Positions 1 to 8,999 of a stretch of DNA of 27,680 nucleotides are shown one piece after another. The notes under the pieces are model-generated. The model did not search any database and was not told the origin of the DNA. It saw only the letters and a program-made list of their open reading frames with translations. Within the stretch, counting starts at the first letter, position 1. Every line of letters starts with the position of its first letter. Position numbers and translations under genes: made by a program. This DNA is from RH-AL1 sp964247745 (GTDB lineage: Bacteria; Pseudomonadota; Alphaproteobacteria; Rhizobiales; Beijerinckiaceae), in NCBI GenBank assembly GCA_964247745.1, contig CAXTVT010000045.1, positions 1 to 27,680 of the forward strand, written 5' to 3'.

Positions 1-610
<610 letters not shown>

Positions 611-614
<4 letters not shown>

Positions 615-3600
615 GATGAGCCTGCAAATCTGGGAGTAGGCGGTCTATCCGATCGGCGCCTGCGATCCAAGACATCAAGCATTTGGTCCCGCGATGCGTC
701 ATCGTCGAGCGGCGGCGCGGCTTCCCCCAAGGCGAGCCCGTAGTAGTCGCTCAGGATCGTCGCGTAGCGGGCGGTTCGCGGCGGCTCCGGCCGCGTCGCG
801 TCGTAGGGCAGCGACAGCAGGCGGTCGTTGAGGACGGAGGGATCGTCGACCAGAGCCGCCGGCAGCACGAAGCCAAATCCGGCGCGCTTCACCCGCTCGG
901 CCTGCGCCCCGAGGTCGAAGACGACGGGTGGTACGCCAAGACGAAAGGCCAGGGAGAGCGTATAGCAGAAAGTCTCCGGCCAGATCGAGGGTAGCAGAAT
1001 GCAGGTCGGACCGATCGCCGCGACCTGTTCGGCGGCCTCGTCATCGTCGCGGTAGCGACCCGTTTCCTCCACCTCGACCCCTTTCAAGGCCTCGGTGACG
1101 TCGGAGTAACCGACGAGGTGGAAACGGATGGGCAGGCCCCGGCCCTTCGCGTCGCGAGCGAGGTTCAGCAGGACGCGAGAGCCCTTGTGCGCGCCGATCG
1201 CGCCGACGACGACGACGGTCACGACGCCGGTCGCCGGCGAGATGATGGGAGCTACGTCGAACGGCTCCTCCTCGTGCGGTCGTACGGTGACGGCATAGCT
1301 CGCGCCGGCGCTTGCGAGCCTGTCCGCGATGTCGCGCGACGGCGCGAAGACCGCCCGCGCCCCTTGCAGGAAGGCGTCGTAGCTCTCGCGCCGTACCAGG
1401 GGATCGAGGGCCTCGGGGTAGCTGCGATCGCCCTCCACGCAGAGCCGGCAGGCGTCGACGGCGGGAAGGCCGCAATAGCGTCCGTCGGTCAGCACCAGAT
1501 CGTTGCGATGGCACACGATCGAATAGTCGTGCAGCGTGAAGAAGTAGGGCAGGCCGGTCGCGCGCACGAGGCTCAGCAGGCTCGTCGCAGCATTCCAATC
1601 GAAGCCGACCAGCGAATGCAGGTGGATCGCCATGGGCGACAGCCGCCCCAGGAACTCGCCGAGCAGGTCGCGCATCTGGTGGATGGAGGTCGGCGGCAAG
1701 TTGGGCAGGAACGGCGCGTCGGGCGCCTCGGACACCAGTTCGACGCTCCAACGGTCCTTCACGCCGACGCGTAGGTGCACGACGGCAACGCCCTCGTCGC
1801 GCAGTCTCCCCTCGAGGTGACGGATGTGCGTGACGATGCCGCCGGCGAGCGCGTGGCTGATGAAGACCATCGACCGGGGGCCGGCGAAGCGGATCAGGCG
1901 CTCGAGGTCGAGCCGCATGCGGCCGCGCAGGCCGGGATCGGCGCGCAGGTGCTGCCCGACTCGCGCGAGATAGTCCGGGTGCTTGGCGTGCAGCGCCTTC
2001 TGTCCCGGTCCGTATTCGGTCGCCGCGATGGCGGCGAAGGAGACCTCGCCGCGGTGGTAGGCGAAGATGTCTTCCGCCAGCACGTTGCGGAACCCGGCCT
2101 TGGCGGCACGCAGGCAAAAGTCGTTCTCCTCGCCGTACCCTCGCCCGAACGCCTCCTCGTCGAAAAGGCCTATCGCGCGCCGGCTGGCGCGGCTCATGAA
2201 GAAGCAGAAGCCGACGCCGGTCGCGACCTCGCTGACCCGGCCGCCGTTCGCTCTGGCCGCGAGGCGGTCGAGCGTCGGCGCATCCACTTCCGGTTCCACG
2301 ATGTTGTTGGCGTTGGTCGAGGGATAGGAGCAGATGGTCGCGTTGTTCGACAACGGCGTGATGGTCGCGATCGTCGGGTCGCGACGGGCGTGCGCGGCCA
2401 TGCGGTCGAGCCAGTCGCCGAAGACGAGCGCGTCGGCGTTCAGCAGCACGATCTCCTTGTCGGCGAAGGCAAGCAGCGCACGGTTGCAGGTCTTCACGAA
2501 GCCGATGTTTTCGGGATTGGTCTCGTAGGAAAACAAGCCGTCGGCCGCGAGGCGCTCCAGCGCAGCGACCAGCTCGGCATCCGGCGAGCGATCGTTGACG
2601 AGGTGGAGCGCGAAACGCGTGGTCTGCCGCGCCGTCAGGACGGCGTGCACCGCGGCCAGCGTCTCGTCGTGGCCGCGATAGACGGGAATCACGACGATCC
2701 AGTCCGCGGTGCCGGTATCGGCGGCCGAGGTCGCCCGGCTCCAATCGGCGGGCGCGCGTATCGCGGGATAGAGGCGAGAGCCGACGGCATTGCCGCGCAA
2801 TCCCTGAGCCCGTCCGATCGTGAGATAATGATAGAACGGATTGGCGTGAGACGTGGCGAGCGTGGAGTTGCGGCCGAGATAGGACTGGCTGCTGAAAAGG
2901 GGATGAGGGTCGCGCCCTTCGCGCCAACCGTGCTCGAGATAGTGCTTCAAGGGATCGAGGCCCGCCTCGCGGACATCGGCCTGGCGGCTGAGATAGTAGG
3001 CGCGGTCGAACTCCGGCTCGACCACCCGTCGCATCTCGTCGAGCGGGATCGCGACCGCAGCCGACGTTTTGGGAGCGCGGCGCATCCCGAGCATGCGCCG
3101 CTGCGAACACCAGTGATAGAACGGACTGACGCCGAGCGCCGCGACGAAGCGGTTCTCCTCACCGTAGCGCTCGGGATCGAACCTTGGACTCGGCGAGAGG
3201 CCGGCGCGCCAACCTTCGGCGAGATAATGCGCGATCGGGTCGGCGCCCGCGCCGCCTTGCAGTTGGTAGAACGCCTCGTCGAAGTGCTCGGACACCACCT
3301 TGCGTTGCAAGATGAGGAAACTGTGTTGTGTCGCCGGCGCCGTCGCGAGACCCGAGGAGGCACCGCCAGCTTCGATCCAATGCGCGAGCGGATCGACCTC
3401 CTGGCCGTCGAGGTGAAGGTCGCGGTAGAACAAGGTGTTGAAGGCAGCCGAAGGATTGCGCCCCTCGCGCCAGCCGTGCCCGGCGTAATGGCTGTAGGGA
3501 TCGACCCCGGCAGCGGCGATATCGGCGTAGGAGCGCCGGTAGTAGGCGTCGTCGAAAAACGCGCGGTTGCCCTTGCGCCGTCCGCCGAAGATGGCCTTGA

Positions 3601-3625
3601 TCGCCTGGACGACCGGGGAAGCCAT
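611..3625 (-). CDS. Large glycosyltransferase: three N-terminal repeats, GT2 domain, GT4-like domain
   Basis: A probable cytoplasmic sugar transferase of about 1004 residues for surface polysaccharide; donor and acceptor cannot be read from the sequence. Three diverged repeats of about 65 residues (about 23-88, 112-177, 203-275) share F-D/E-xxYY, DPxxHYxxxGWREGR and a closing HY/HW element. A GT2 fold follows at about 308-560, with VVIPVYRG, the expected acidic motif written as LLNADA (396-398, Asn in place of the first Asp), and GYGEENDFCLRA. From about 585 to 960 there is a GT4-like region with ALAGGIVTHI, GAIGAHKGS and PETFCYTLSLA. An ATG at 3625 is chosen because GGGAG lies 6 bases upstream; 3628 is the alternative, and an in-frame extension to 3808 lacks family-like sequence. 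The stop overlaps trpB by 4 bp. Such repeat-plus-GT proteins occur in rhizobia and methylobacteria (family knowledge, not searched here). Confidence 0.85.
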
Positions 3626-3731
3626 CATGATCTCCCTTCTACGCGCAGCCGGCCGTTCGCTGACCGGCCGCATGAGCCTTGAGGCCACCGACCTGTCAAG
3701 CCGGCGCCCGGCAGGACATGAGCCCAAAACC

Positions 3732-3959
3732 ATGCGCAGGCCCTCGATGCTTCGTATCCTTGGCGCTGCGGCTTTCGCCGTGCCCTCGCCGGCGCTCGCT
3801 CTCGGCAATCCCGCCTCGATCTATTGCGAGAGCCGAGGCGGCAAGGTCGAGGTGACGCCTGGCGTCAACGGTGGCGGACGCGGAATCTGCGTGCTGCCCG
3901 ACGGCACCCGCATCGACGAGTGGGTCTATTTCCGCAACACGCATCGCATCTCGCATTAG
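3732..3959 (+). CDS. Small secreted DUF333-type protein
   Basis: A 75-residue putative exported protein. A signal peptide is visible (MRRPSMLR, a hydrophobic ILGAAAFAV, then PSPALA as a possible cleavage site). The mature part holds the DUF333 pattern: NPASIYCESRGG at its start, then GICVLPDGTRIDEW and a terminal YFR. The family is often labelled putative hemolysin, but no function is established and I do not assign one. The usual second cysteine after LPDGT is Ile here, leaving cysteines only in IYC and GIC. The start is uncertain: 3732 gives a more basic n-region, while ATG 3747 has GCAGG 6 bases upstream. It is divergent from the glycosyltransferase, with about 106 bp between the starts, and ends 8 bp before the convergent aldo/keto reductase stop. 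Confidence 0.7.
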   Translation: MRRPSMLRILGAAAFAVPSPALALGNPASIYCESRGGKVEVTPGVNGGGRGICVLPDGTRIDEWVYFRNTHRISH

Positions 3960-3967
3960 GCACCAAA

Positions 3968-4786
3968 TCAGCCGAACGTCATCGGATCGGGCCCGATGCG
4001 CCCGCCTGCCTCGTCGAGCTTGGCCAGCGCCGCATGGTCCTCGTCGTCGAGTGTGAAGTCGAACACGTCGAGGTTCTCCCTGATGCGCGAAGGCGTCGAC
4101 GATTTCGGAATGACCATCAGGCCGAGATCGAGGTGCCAGCGAAGGATCACCTGGGTTGTCGTCTTGCCATGCTTGCCGGCGATCGCCACGATCTCCGGCT
4201 TCTTCAGTCCGGCGCCTCGGCCGAGCGGGCTCCAGGATTCGGTGACAATGCCTTTGTCCTCGTGGACCTTGCGCAGTTCGGCCTGCTGGAAGGTCGGGTG
4301 CAATTCGATCTGGTTGACTGCCGGAACGACTCCGGTGGCTGCGATGATCGCCTCGAGATTGTCCCTCGTGAAGTTCGAGACGCCGATCGACTTAGCGAGG
4401 CCCGCATCGCGGAAGGCGATCATCGCCTTCCATGTCGCGACGAAATCGCTCGAGGGCACCGGCCAGTGGATGAGGTAGAGATCGACACTGACACGCCCGA
4501 GCTTGCGAAGGCTTTCCTCGAGGGCCTGCCTGGCAAGGACAGGCTCGTGCTTGTCGTTCCACAGCTTTGTGGTGAGCGCGATGGGGCCGTGTTCGCCGGC
4601 CTTCGCCAGAGCGGCGCCGACGCCTTCCTCGTTTCCGTAGATCGCCGCGGTATCGACGGCCTTGTAGCCGGCCTCGATCGCCGTGCCGACGATCTCGGTC
4701 GCCTCTCCCTGCGGCACCTTGAACACGCCGAAGCCGAGTTGCGGCATCGTGCGCCCGTCGTTCAGCCTCGAAAGAGGTTGGCTCAT
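3968..4786 (-). CDS. Aldo/keto reductase (2,5-diketo-gluconate reductase type)
   Basis: A 272-residue NADPH-dependent carbonyl reductase of the AKR5/DkgA-like type, cytoplasmic, with an (alpha/beta)8 barrel. The catalytic tetrad is visible: Asp45 and Tyr50 in AVDTAAIYGNEEGVG, Lys74 in LTTKLWND, and His107 in LYLIHWPVP. The family signature GVSNFTRDNLE and the C-terminal cofactor segment VIPKSSTPSRIREN are also present. The length is normal for the family. The ATG at 4786 follows GAGGA about 7 bases upstream. The real substrate is unknown; members reduce diketogluconate, methylglyoxal or other aldehydes. The neighbouring genes do not suggest a pathway. Confidence 0.92.
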   Translation of the reverse strand: MSQPLSRLNDGRTMPQLGFGVFKVPQGEATEIVGTAIEAGYKAVDTAAIYGNEEGVGAALAKAGEHGPIALTTKLWNDKHEPVLARQALEESLRKLGRVSVDLYLIHWPVPSSDFVATWKAMIAFRDAGLAKSIGVSNFTRDNLEAIIAATGVVPAVNQIELHPTFQQAELRKVHEDKGIVTESWSPLGRGAGLKKPEIVAIAGKHGKTTTQVILRWHLDLGLMVIPKSSTPSRIRENLDVFDFTLDDEDHAALAKLDEAGGRIGPDPMTFG

Positions 4787-5009
4787 GAATCGGTCCTCGG
4801 GCTTGCAGCCAACGGGTCGGAGTCGGGGCGGACACGTGGGGTAGAAGAAGCTGATCGGCCGGTCGCTTGGCGGAGCCAGTCAGCGGACGGATATGGGATC
4901 GTCGGCGTCTTGATCCACCCCGAGCCTCTTTGGCGTGGCCGTCGCGTTCCTCGACAAGGTGTCATCGATCTGTCACCCAAACGACCTCACGTCGAGGAAG
5001 GCCCGCTCC

Positions 5010-5330
5010 ATGGAGTACGACGTCGATCTGCTGCGTGAGCTGATGTTCTCGCTGGAGGCACGGCAGCAGTCGCCGCGCGCCACGGTCGTGCTCGCTCTCG
5101 TCGAGGAGGCCGTGGAGTTCGGGCGCACGCCGGCGCAGGTCGCAGAATGTCTCGATGCGCTGCTCGCGCTCGAGTACATCGATGGGACCGGCCACGACGA
5201 AGAGCCGGGATATTGGCTTTTCCGCAAGCTCACCCGCAAGGGCGCCCAATTCGTGCGCGCGACCCGCGCGCCGCGCGACTGGGAGCGGATGAAGCGTCAT
5301 TTCGAGACGCGCCACGAGGCGTCCCGCTGA
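5010..5330 (+). CDS. DUF2513-like small protein
   Basis: A 106-residue predicted cytoplasmic protein. The opening MEYDVDLLRELMFSLE resembles DUF2513 proteins, which typically begin MKRDMDLIRELLLKIE. The middle is helical (VVLALVEEAVE, AQVAECLDALLALEYID), and a beta-rich WLFRKLTRKGAQFV follows, in the manner of a winged-helix domain with a terminal helix WERMKRHFE. No function is established for the family. The ATG at 5010 has GAGGAAGG about 8 bases upstream and matches the family N-terminus; the frame stays open upstream to 4935 without family-like sequence. It lies between an aldo/keto reductase on the other strand and a downstream binding-protein gene 90 bp away. Confidence 0.8.
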   Translation: MEYDVDLLRELMFSLEARQQSPRATVVLALVEEAVEFGRTPAQVAECLDALLALEYIDGTGHDEEPGYWLFRKLTRKGAQFVRATRAPRDWERMKRHFETRHEASR

Positions 5331-5420
5331 AACTCTCGTCGGCCACCGTCTCTTGACAGAAGAGCGCGTGCTATCGCGCAACCGCTGATAAGAGCTCGGC
5401 GGGACAAGCCGGAGAATTTG

Positions 5421-6479
5421 GTGAGCTTGAGGTTCGTCGCGGTCGCACTCTGCGGTTTCCTGATCTGGCCCGCGACCGCGACCCGGGCGGCGGAAAGCGA
5501 GATCGTCGGGAAGCCGGTCCCGCCTGCGGGCGCGACGCTCGCGGCGGTGCGCAAACGGGGCCGGGTGCGTTGCGGGACGAGCACCACCTATCCCGGCTTC
5601 GGCGAGGTCGATGCCTCCGGCCGCTGGGCCGGGTTCGATGTCGACTTCTGCCGCGCCGTCGCTGCCGCGGTGTTCGGCGATCCGGCCAAGGTCGAGTTCG
5701 TGCCCGAAACGGCCAAAACTCGACTCGACGCGCTCCAGAATGGCGAGATCGACGTGCTCAGTCGAAACACGACGTGGACGCTCAGCCGCGAGAGCGCCCA
5801 CGCCATCCTGTTCGCCGGCATCACCTATTACGACGGCCAGGGCTTCATGGTGAAGCGCAGCCTCGGCGTCGGCTCGGCCGCGGACTTGTCCAGCAAGAGC
5901 ATCTGCGTCCAGCAGGACACGACGACGGAGTTGAACCTCGCCGATTACTTCCACGGTCGCGGCCTGCCTTACGCGCCCATTGCCTTCCCCACGGCGGAGG
6001 GGGCGGAGCAGGGCTACCGCGACGGCAAATGCGGCGCCTACACCACCGATGCGTCGGCGCTTTTCGTGATCCGTGCCGCGATGGCCGATCCCGAAAGCAG
6101 CGTCATCCTGCCACAGATCATTTCGAAGGAGCCGCTTGGCCCGGCCGTGCGTCAGGGCGACGACCAATGGTTCGAAATCGTGCGCTGGACCCTGGACGCG
6201 ATGGTCGATGCCGAGGAGATGGGCGTGAGCCAGGCCAACGTCGACGCGATGGCGAAGGGAGACAACCCTCGCGTCAAGCGCCTGCTCGGGGCCGAGGGCA
6301 ATTTCGGCCAAGGCCTCGGTCTGACCTCGGACTGGGCCTACAGGATCGTCAAGACGGTGGGCAATTACGGCGACGTGTACGCGCGCAACCTCGGGCAGGA
6401 GTCGAGGCTCAAGATCAAGCGCGGCCTCAATGCGCTTTGGACGGCCGGCGGGCTGCTGTACGCCGCTCCGGTCCAATGA
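5421..6479 (+). CDS. aapJ: Periplasmic general amino-acid binding protein (AapJ/BztA family), orphan
   Basis: A 352-residue solute-binding protein that would capture L-amino acids in the periplasm for an ABC importer. A signal peptide (RFVAVALCGFLIWPATATRAA) precedes the mature domain. AapJ/BztA hallmarks are visible in order: VRKRGRVRCGTS, GRWAGFDVDFCRAVAAAVFGD, a DVLSRNTTWTLSRES segment, YYDGQGFMV, TTTELNLADYF, YTTDASALF, a SKEPLGPAVRQGDDQWF segment, and GLNALWTAGGL near the end. The length is normal. The start is GTG 5421 with GGAG 6 bases upstream; an overlapping TTG at 5418 is possible. No permease or ATPase gene is adjacent, so it either serves a transporter encoded elsewhere or senses ligand. 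The transcript probably ends at the stem-loop just downstream. Confidence 0.9.
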   Translation: MSLRFVAVALCGFLIWPATATRAAESEIVGKPVPPAGATLAAVRKRGRVRCGTSTTYPGFGEVDASGRWAGFDVDFCRAVAAAVFGDPAKVEFVPETAKTRLDALQNGEIDVLSRNTTWTLSRESAHAILFAGITYYDGQGFMVKRSLGVGSAADLSSKSICVQQDTTTELNLADYFHGRGLPYAPIAFPTAEGAEQGYRDGKCGAYTTDASALFVIRAAMADPESSVILPQIISKEPLGPAVRQGDDQWFEIVRWTLDAMVDAEEMGVSQANVDAMAKGDNPRVKRLLGAEGNFGQGLGLTSDWAYRIVKTVGNYGDVYARNLGQESRLKIKRGLNALWTAGGLLYAAPVQ

Positions 6480-6491
6480 TCGGGAATCGAA

Positions 6492-6516
6492 AGACCCCAA
6501 CCGGGGGCTGGGGTCT
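6492..6516. terminator. Bidirectional stem-loop terminator between the binding protein and cspA
   Basis: AGACCCCA (6492-6499) is perfectly complementary to TGGGGTCT (6509-6516), with a 9-base loop. It sits between two convergent genes (stops at 6479 and 6550) and could end both transcripts. It lacks a long T-tract on the plus side (TCTCGTTC). Confidence 0.7.
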
Positions 6517-6549
6517 CGTTCAGATCGGATCTGAGTCGAAGGCGATCGA

Positions 6550-6759
6550 TCAGGCCGCGCGCAGGTTGGAGGCGGCCGACTTGCCGGTGCGCCGGTCGGC
6601 GACGACCTCGAACTCGACCTTCTGGGCTTCCTGAAGATTGCGCATGCCGGCCTGCTCGACCGCGCTGATATGGACGAAAACGTCCTTTCCGCCATCATCG
6701 GGCTGGATGAAGCCATAGCCCTTCTCGGCGTTGAACCACTTGACCGTACCTGTCGCCAT
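6550..6759 (-). CDS. cspA: Cold-shock protein, CspA family
   Basis: A 69-residue single-domain cold-shock protein, a nucleic-acid chaperone that melts RNA secondary structure. It begins MATGTVKWFNAEKGYGFIQ, which contains the RNP1 motif KGYGFIQ; the RNP2 motif VFVHIS follows, and the domain ends with VEFEVVADRRTGKSAA. The length and sequence are typical of alphaproteobacterial CspA. The ATG at 6759 has AAGGA 9 bases upstream; an in-frame ATG at 6855 would add a non-homologous tail and is rejected. The gene has a leader of about 120 bases containing a strong hairpin, fitting post-transcriptional control as in other cspA genes (inference). Confidence 0.95.
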   Translation of the reverse strand: MATGTVKWFNAEKGYGFIQPDDGGKDVFVHISAVEQAGMRNLQEAQKVEFEVVADRRTGKSAASNLRAA

Positions 6760-6840
6760 AGAGGCATTCCTTAGAGTCGATGGACGTAACGCCGCGCCAC
6801 CGGCACGACGGATCTCTCGAAGAGTTTCCGGGACTTTCGA

Positions 6841-6858
6841 CGCATGGGTGACCATGCG
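6841..6858 (-). promoter_or_regulatory. Hairpin in the cspA 5' leader
   Basis: CGCATGG - 4-base loop - CCATGCG forms a perfect 7-bp stem about 80 bases upstream of the cspA ATG, inside the predicted untranslated leader. Flanking TTT and AAA bases can extend it past a bulge. Such leader structures are known to control cspA mRNA stability and translation in other bacteria. The role here is inferred. Confidence 0.45.
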
Positions 6859-6886
6859 AAACCAAACCTTCGGCCTTGTCGATTGA

Positions 6887-6916
6887 ATCGAGAATTAGGA
6901 GCCAAAGGCGGTCAAG
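6887..6916 (-). promoter_or_regulatory. Candidate sigma-70 promoter of cspA
   Basis: On the minus strand CTTGAC (6916-6911) matches the alphaproteobacterial -35. It is followed after 18 bases by CTCGAT (6892-6887), a 4/6 match to a CTATAT-like -10. Transcription would begin near 6880, giving a leader of about 120 bases. Confidence 0.35.
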
Positions 6917-6991
6917 GCAAGGCATGGCGCAAGCGTTGCCGGAGCGAAAAATGGTAGGCCTGTGGTTTTTTGCGGGCGTCCTATCTTTTCT

Positions 6992-7840
6992 TTAAGTCGG
7001 ACGTTTCATCGAGCTGATCGTCGTCCCGCCCGGCAGGCCGGCGATCCGCCGTCGAGCGTCCGCCAACGATTCTTTGCAGACCAACATGTGATGACCGTTC
7101 GCGTGGATCAGCATGTCGTGATCGCTCATGATGCCGACATGGCCCGGCCAGAAGACGAGATCGCCGCGTTCGAGACGATCGCAGTCGGTCACCGGCTCGC
7201 CGACCCTCTCCTGCATGTGCGTGTCGCGAGGTAGCGCGCAACCGGCCAATCCGAAGCTGAGCTGCACCAGCCCGGAGCAGTCGAGCCCCTGCGGCGAGCG
7301 GCCGCCCCAGAGGTAGGGCGTCCCGAGGAGCCGTTCGGCCAAGGCCACGCGATCATGCTCCGCCGCGCGATCGACCGGCATGAGGTGGGCGAGGAAGACG
7401 TAGCCGCCGGCACGAAGCCGCGCATAGTCCCCGTCTTCCGCGCGGACCGCGACCCGGGCGGCCAGTGGTAGCGCGGCCATTATCGGCCGCTTCATGTCGG
7501 GCGCGGGGTACACGAAGGTGCGGTTGACGACGACCTGATGCGTCGGGTCGACGACCTCGTCGGCCAGCCCGTGCGTGGCGACGTAGCCGACGTAATCGTC
7601 GCGCTCGGCCTGTACCCAGGCCCAGCCGTTGTCTTCGTCGTAGAGGCGCAGCACTTCGCCGCACAGAAGCTGGGTGTCGAGCGCGGCATCCGGGCGCGGA
7701 TCACGCTTGAGGTCGAGGATCGCGGCCGACACCTGACAGCGCCGGCCCTCGACGTAACGCTCGGCTTCGACGGTCCCGCGCAGGTGCGCCGCGGCGAGGT
7801 CGCGGCGAGCCGGCGTCAGCCTCGGATCGTGGATCGTCAT
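6992..7840 (-). CDS. NlpC/P60 cell-wall endopeptidase with SH3-like domains
   Basis: A 282-residue putative gamma-D-glutamyl-diamino acid endopeptidase acting on peptidoglycan peptides. Residues about 30-155 look like two bacterial SH3 modules (CGEVLRLYDEDNGWAWVQ, DDYVGYV). The NlpC/P60 domain follows, with YLWGGRSPQGLDCSGLVQ. Cys188 is the nucleophile, His234 (WPGHVGIM) the base, and His246 (LIHANGHH) the third polar residue. No signal peptide is seen, which is common in the alphaproteobacterial group, so export or recycling of cytoplasmic muropeptides is open. The ATG at 7840 matches the family N-terminus (DPRLTPARRDLAAAHLRG) and overlaps the stop of a short upstream frame as ATGA. The in-frame extension to 7969 does not look homologous. 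Confidence 0.9.
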   Translation of the reverse strand: MTIHDPRLTPARRDLAAAHLRGTVEAERYVEGRRCQVSAAILDLKRDPRPDAALDTQLLCGEVLRLYDEDNGWAWVQAERDDYVGYVATHGLADEVVDPTHQVVVNRTFVYPAPDMKRPIMAALPLAARVAVRAEDGDYARLRAGGYVFLAHLMPVDRAAEHDRVALAERLLGTPYLWGGRSPQGLDCSGLVQLSFGLAGCALPRDTHMQERVGEPVTDCDRLERGDLVFWPGHVGIMSDHDMLIHANGHHMLVCKESLADARRRIAGLPGGTTISSMKRPT

Positions 7841-8046
7841 GGCCGGTCTCGTGCCTTCGGCATCGTCGCCAGCGTCCCGGCGAGGAGCCTGTCGTGCTGA
7901 AACAGGTCCAGCCGCCCGGTCGCGAACCGTCCGGACGACGAGACCGTCGGCAGCCCATCCAAGATGCATCCGAGCGGCCTCGATCCTGATCCGCCGGGTC
8001 GAGCCGTCGAGGGCTGCCGCTCGGTTCCGACGCTGGCAGTGGTCAT
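7837..8046 (-). CDS. Possible 69-residue hypothetical protein, translationally coupled to the NlpC/P60 gene
   Basis: I do not recognise this protein. Support for coding is indirect: the ATG at 8046 has GGAGG 6 bases upstream, the stop overlaps the downstream start as ATGA, and about four fifths of codons end in G or C, like the neighbours. The protein is rich in Ser, Gly and Arg in its first half and has no signal peptide or membrane segment; the second half (SGRFATGRLDLFQHDRLLAG) could be helical. It may be a leader peptide for the peptidase gene or a chance frame. It fills most of the space between the peptidase and tadD starts. Confidence 0.4.
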   Translation of the reverse strand: MTTASVGTERQPSTARPGGSGSRPLGCILDGLPTVSSSGRFATGRLDLFQHDRLLAGTLATMPKARDRP

Positions 8047-8080
8047 CCGCATCCTCCGGCGCCTCGATTCGGGACGCCCC

Positions 8081-8095
8081 TTAAGCCTTCGTTAG
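8081..8095 (+). promoter_or_regulatory. CtrA-like box (TTAA-N7-TTAG) upstream of tadD
   Basis: TTAAGCCTTCGTTAG lies 62 bases before the tadD ATG and 35 bases before the possible small divergent gene. It matches the Caulobacter CtrA consensus TTAA-N7-TTAA at 7 of 8 fixed bases. Function is inferred from the motif and from known CtrA control of pilus genes. Confidence 0.4.
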
Positions 8096-8156
8096 CCATA
8101 ATCCTTCAAGGATTGCCGAACGTCAGACAAGGCTCCTGCCTTCCGGAAACGAGCCC

Positions 8157-8996
8157 ATGCCCGCACGCCGCTCTCTTGCCGCCCTGCCGGCCGCGCTCTG
8201 CCTCGCGGTCGCGCTGGCCGGCTGCCAAGGGCCCTCGACGCCGAGCTTCGTCTCCGTCCCCAATCCACCACCGCCGAGCGATCAGGAGCGGCTGCGCGCC
8301 TACGCCGACGAGATGGCGCCGCGCTACAGCGCCGATCCCGACAACAGGGCGGTCGCCCTACGCTACGCCATGGCGCTGCGCGGCTTGAACCGGCATGCCC
8401 AGGCTGTCGCCGTGCTTCAGCGCCTCGCCGTCAAGAATCCGCACGATTCCGTCGTTCTCGGTGCCTACGGCAAGGCGCTCGCCGATGCCGGCAGGCTGCA
8501 GGAGGCGGCCGACGTGCTGGAGCACGCGCACGCGCCCGAGCGGCCGAACTGGACGATCCTGTCCGCGCAAGGCTCCGTGGCCGACCAGATGGGCGACCAC
8601 GCCCGCGCCCGGGGTTACTATGCGGCGGCGCTGAAGATCGTCCCGCACCAGCCCCAGGTCCTGTCCAATCTCGGTCTGTCCTACGCGCTCGAGCGTCAGA
8701 TGCCGCAGGCCGAGCAGGCCTTGCGCGAGGCGGCGGCTCAGCCCGCCGCCGATGCCAGGGTCCGCGAGAACCTCGCGCTCGTGCTGTCCCTCCAGGGCAA
8801 ATACAACGAGGCGGAGGAGGTGTCGCGGCGCGACATGCCGCCGATCGAGGCCGCGGAGAACGTCCAGTCGATCAAGCACATGATCGCGCAATCCGACACG
8901 TGGAAGGAGAAGGCCCATCCGGCTCGCCGCGCGACGGCAGCCGCCGAACGGCCGGTCAGCGCGACGCGCACGGCCTCTGCCGATGACCTGCAATAA
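8157..8996 (+). CDS. tadD: TPR lipoprotein, Tad pilus assembly TadD-like
   Basis: A 279-residue predicted lipoprotein. The N-terminus has a signal sequence ending in a lipobox (ALAGC, lipidated Cys23). Tetratricopeptide-type helical pairs follow from about 48 to 235, for example AVALRYAMALRGLNRHAQAV, LGAYGKALADAGRLQEA and LSNLGLSYALERQMPQAEQA. TadD proteins are TPR pilotin-like lipoproteins needed for Flp pilus assembly at the outer membrane. Assignment rests on architecture and on its position next to tadC; other TPR lipoproteins would look similar. It is convergent with tadC, with only 3 bp between the stops, whereas tadD usually follows tadC on the same strand. A CtrA-like box lies upstream. 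Confidence 0.8.
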   Translation: MPARRSLAALPAALCLAVALAGCQGPSTPSFVSVPNPPPPSDQERLRAYADEMAPRYSADPDNRAVALRYAMALRGLNRHAQAVAVLQRLAVKNPHDSVVLGAYGKALADAGRLQEAADVLEHAHAPERPNWTILSAQGSVADQMGDHARARGYYAAALKIVPHQPQVLSNLGLSYALERQMPQAEQALREAAAQPAADARVRENLALVLSLQGKYNEAEEVSRRDMPPIEAAENVQSIKHMIAQSDTWKEKAHPARRATAAAERPVSATRTASADDLQ

Positions 8997-8999
8997 GGC

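Noticed and set aside
1775..3682. Long open frame on the plus strand (about 635 codons) opposite the glycosyltransferase
   Set aside because: It is the antisense shadow of a gene with clear glycosyltransferase domains; its translation is Arg/Val/Glu-rich with no family motif, as expected from high GC.
4783..4980. 65-codon minus-strand frame ending as ATGA on the aldo/keto reductase start
   Set aside because: There is no Shine-Dalgarno sequence and the product is low-complexity and Arg/Pro/Ser-rich. The aldo/keto reductase has its own good ribosome site, so the overlap is probably chance.
5352..5385. CTTGAC followed by CTATCG before the binding-protein gene, as a promoter
   Set aside because: The spacing is 13 bases instead of about 17, so it is not a convincing sigma-70 promoter.
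4962..6767. Long minus-strand frame opposite the amino-acid binding protein
   Set aside because: The plus-strand frame has a full AapJ/BztA match with signal peptide; the minus frame has no recognisable motif and crosses into cspA.
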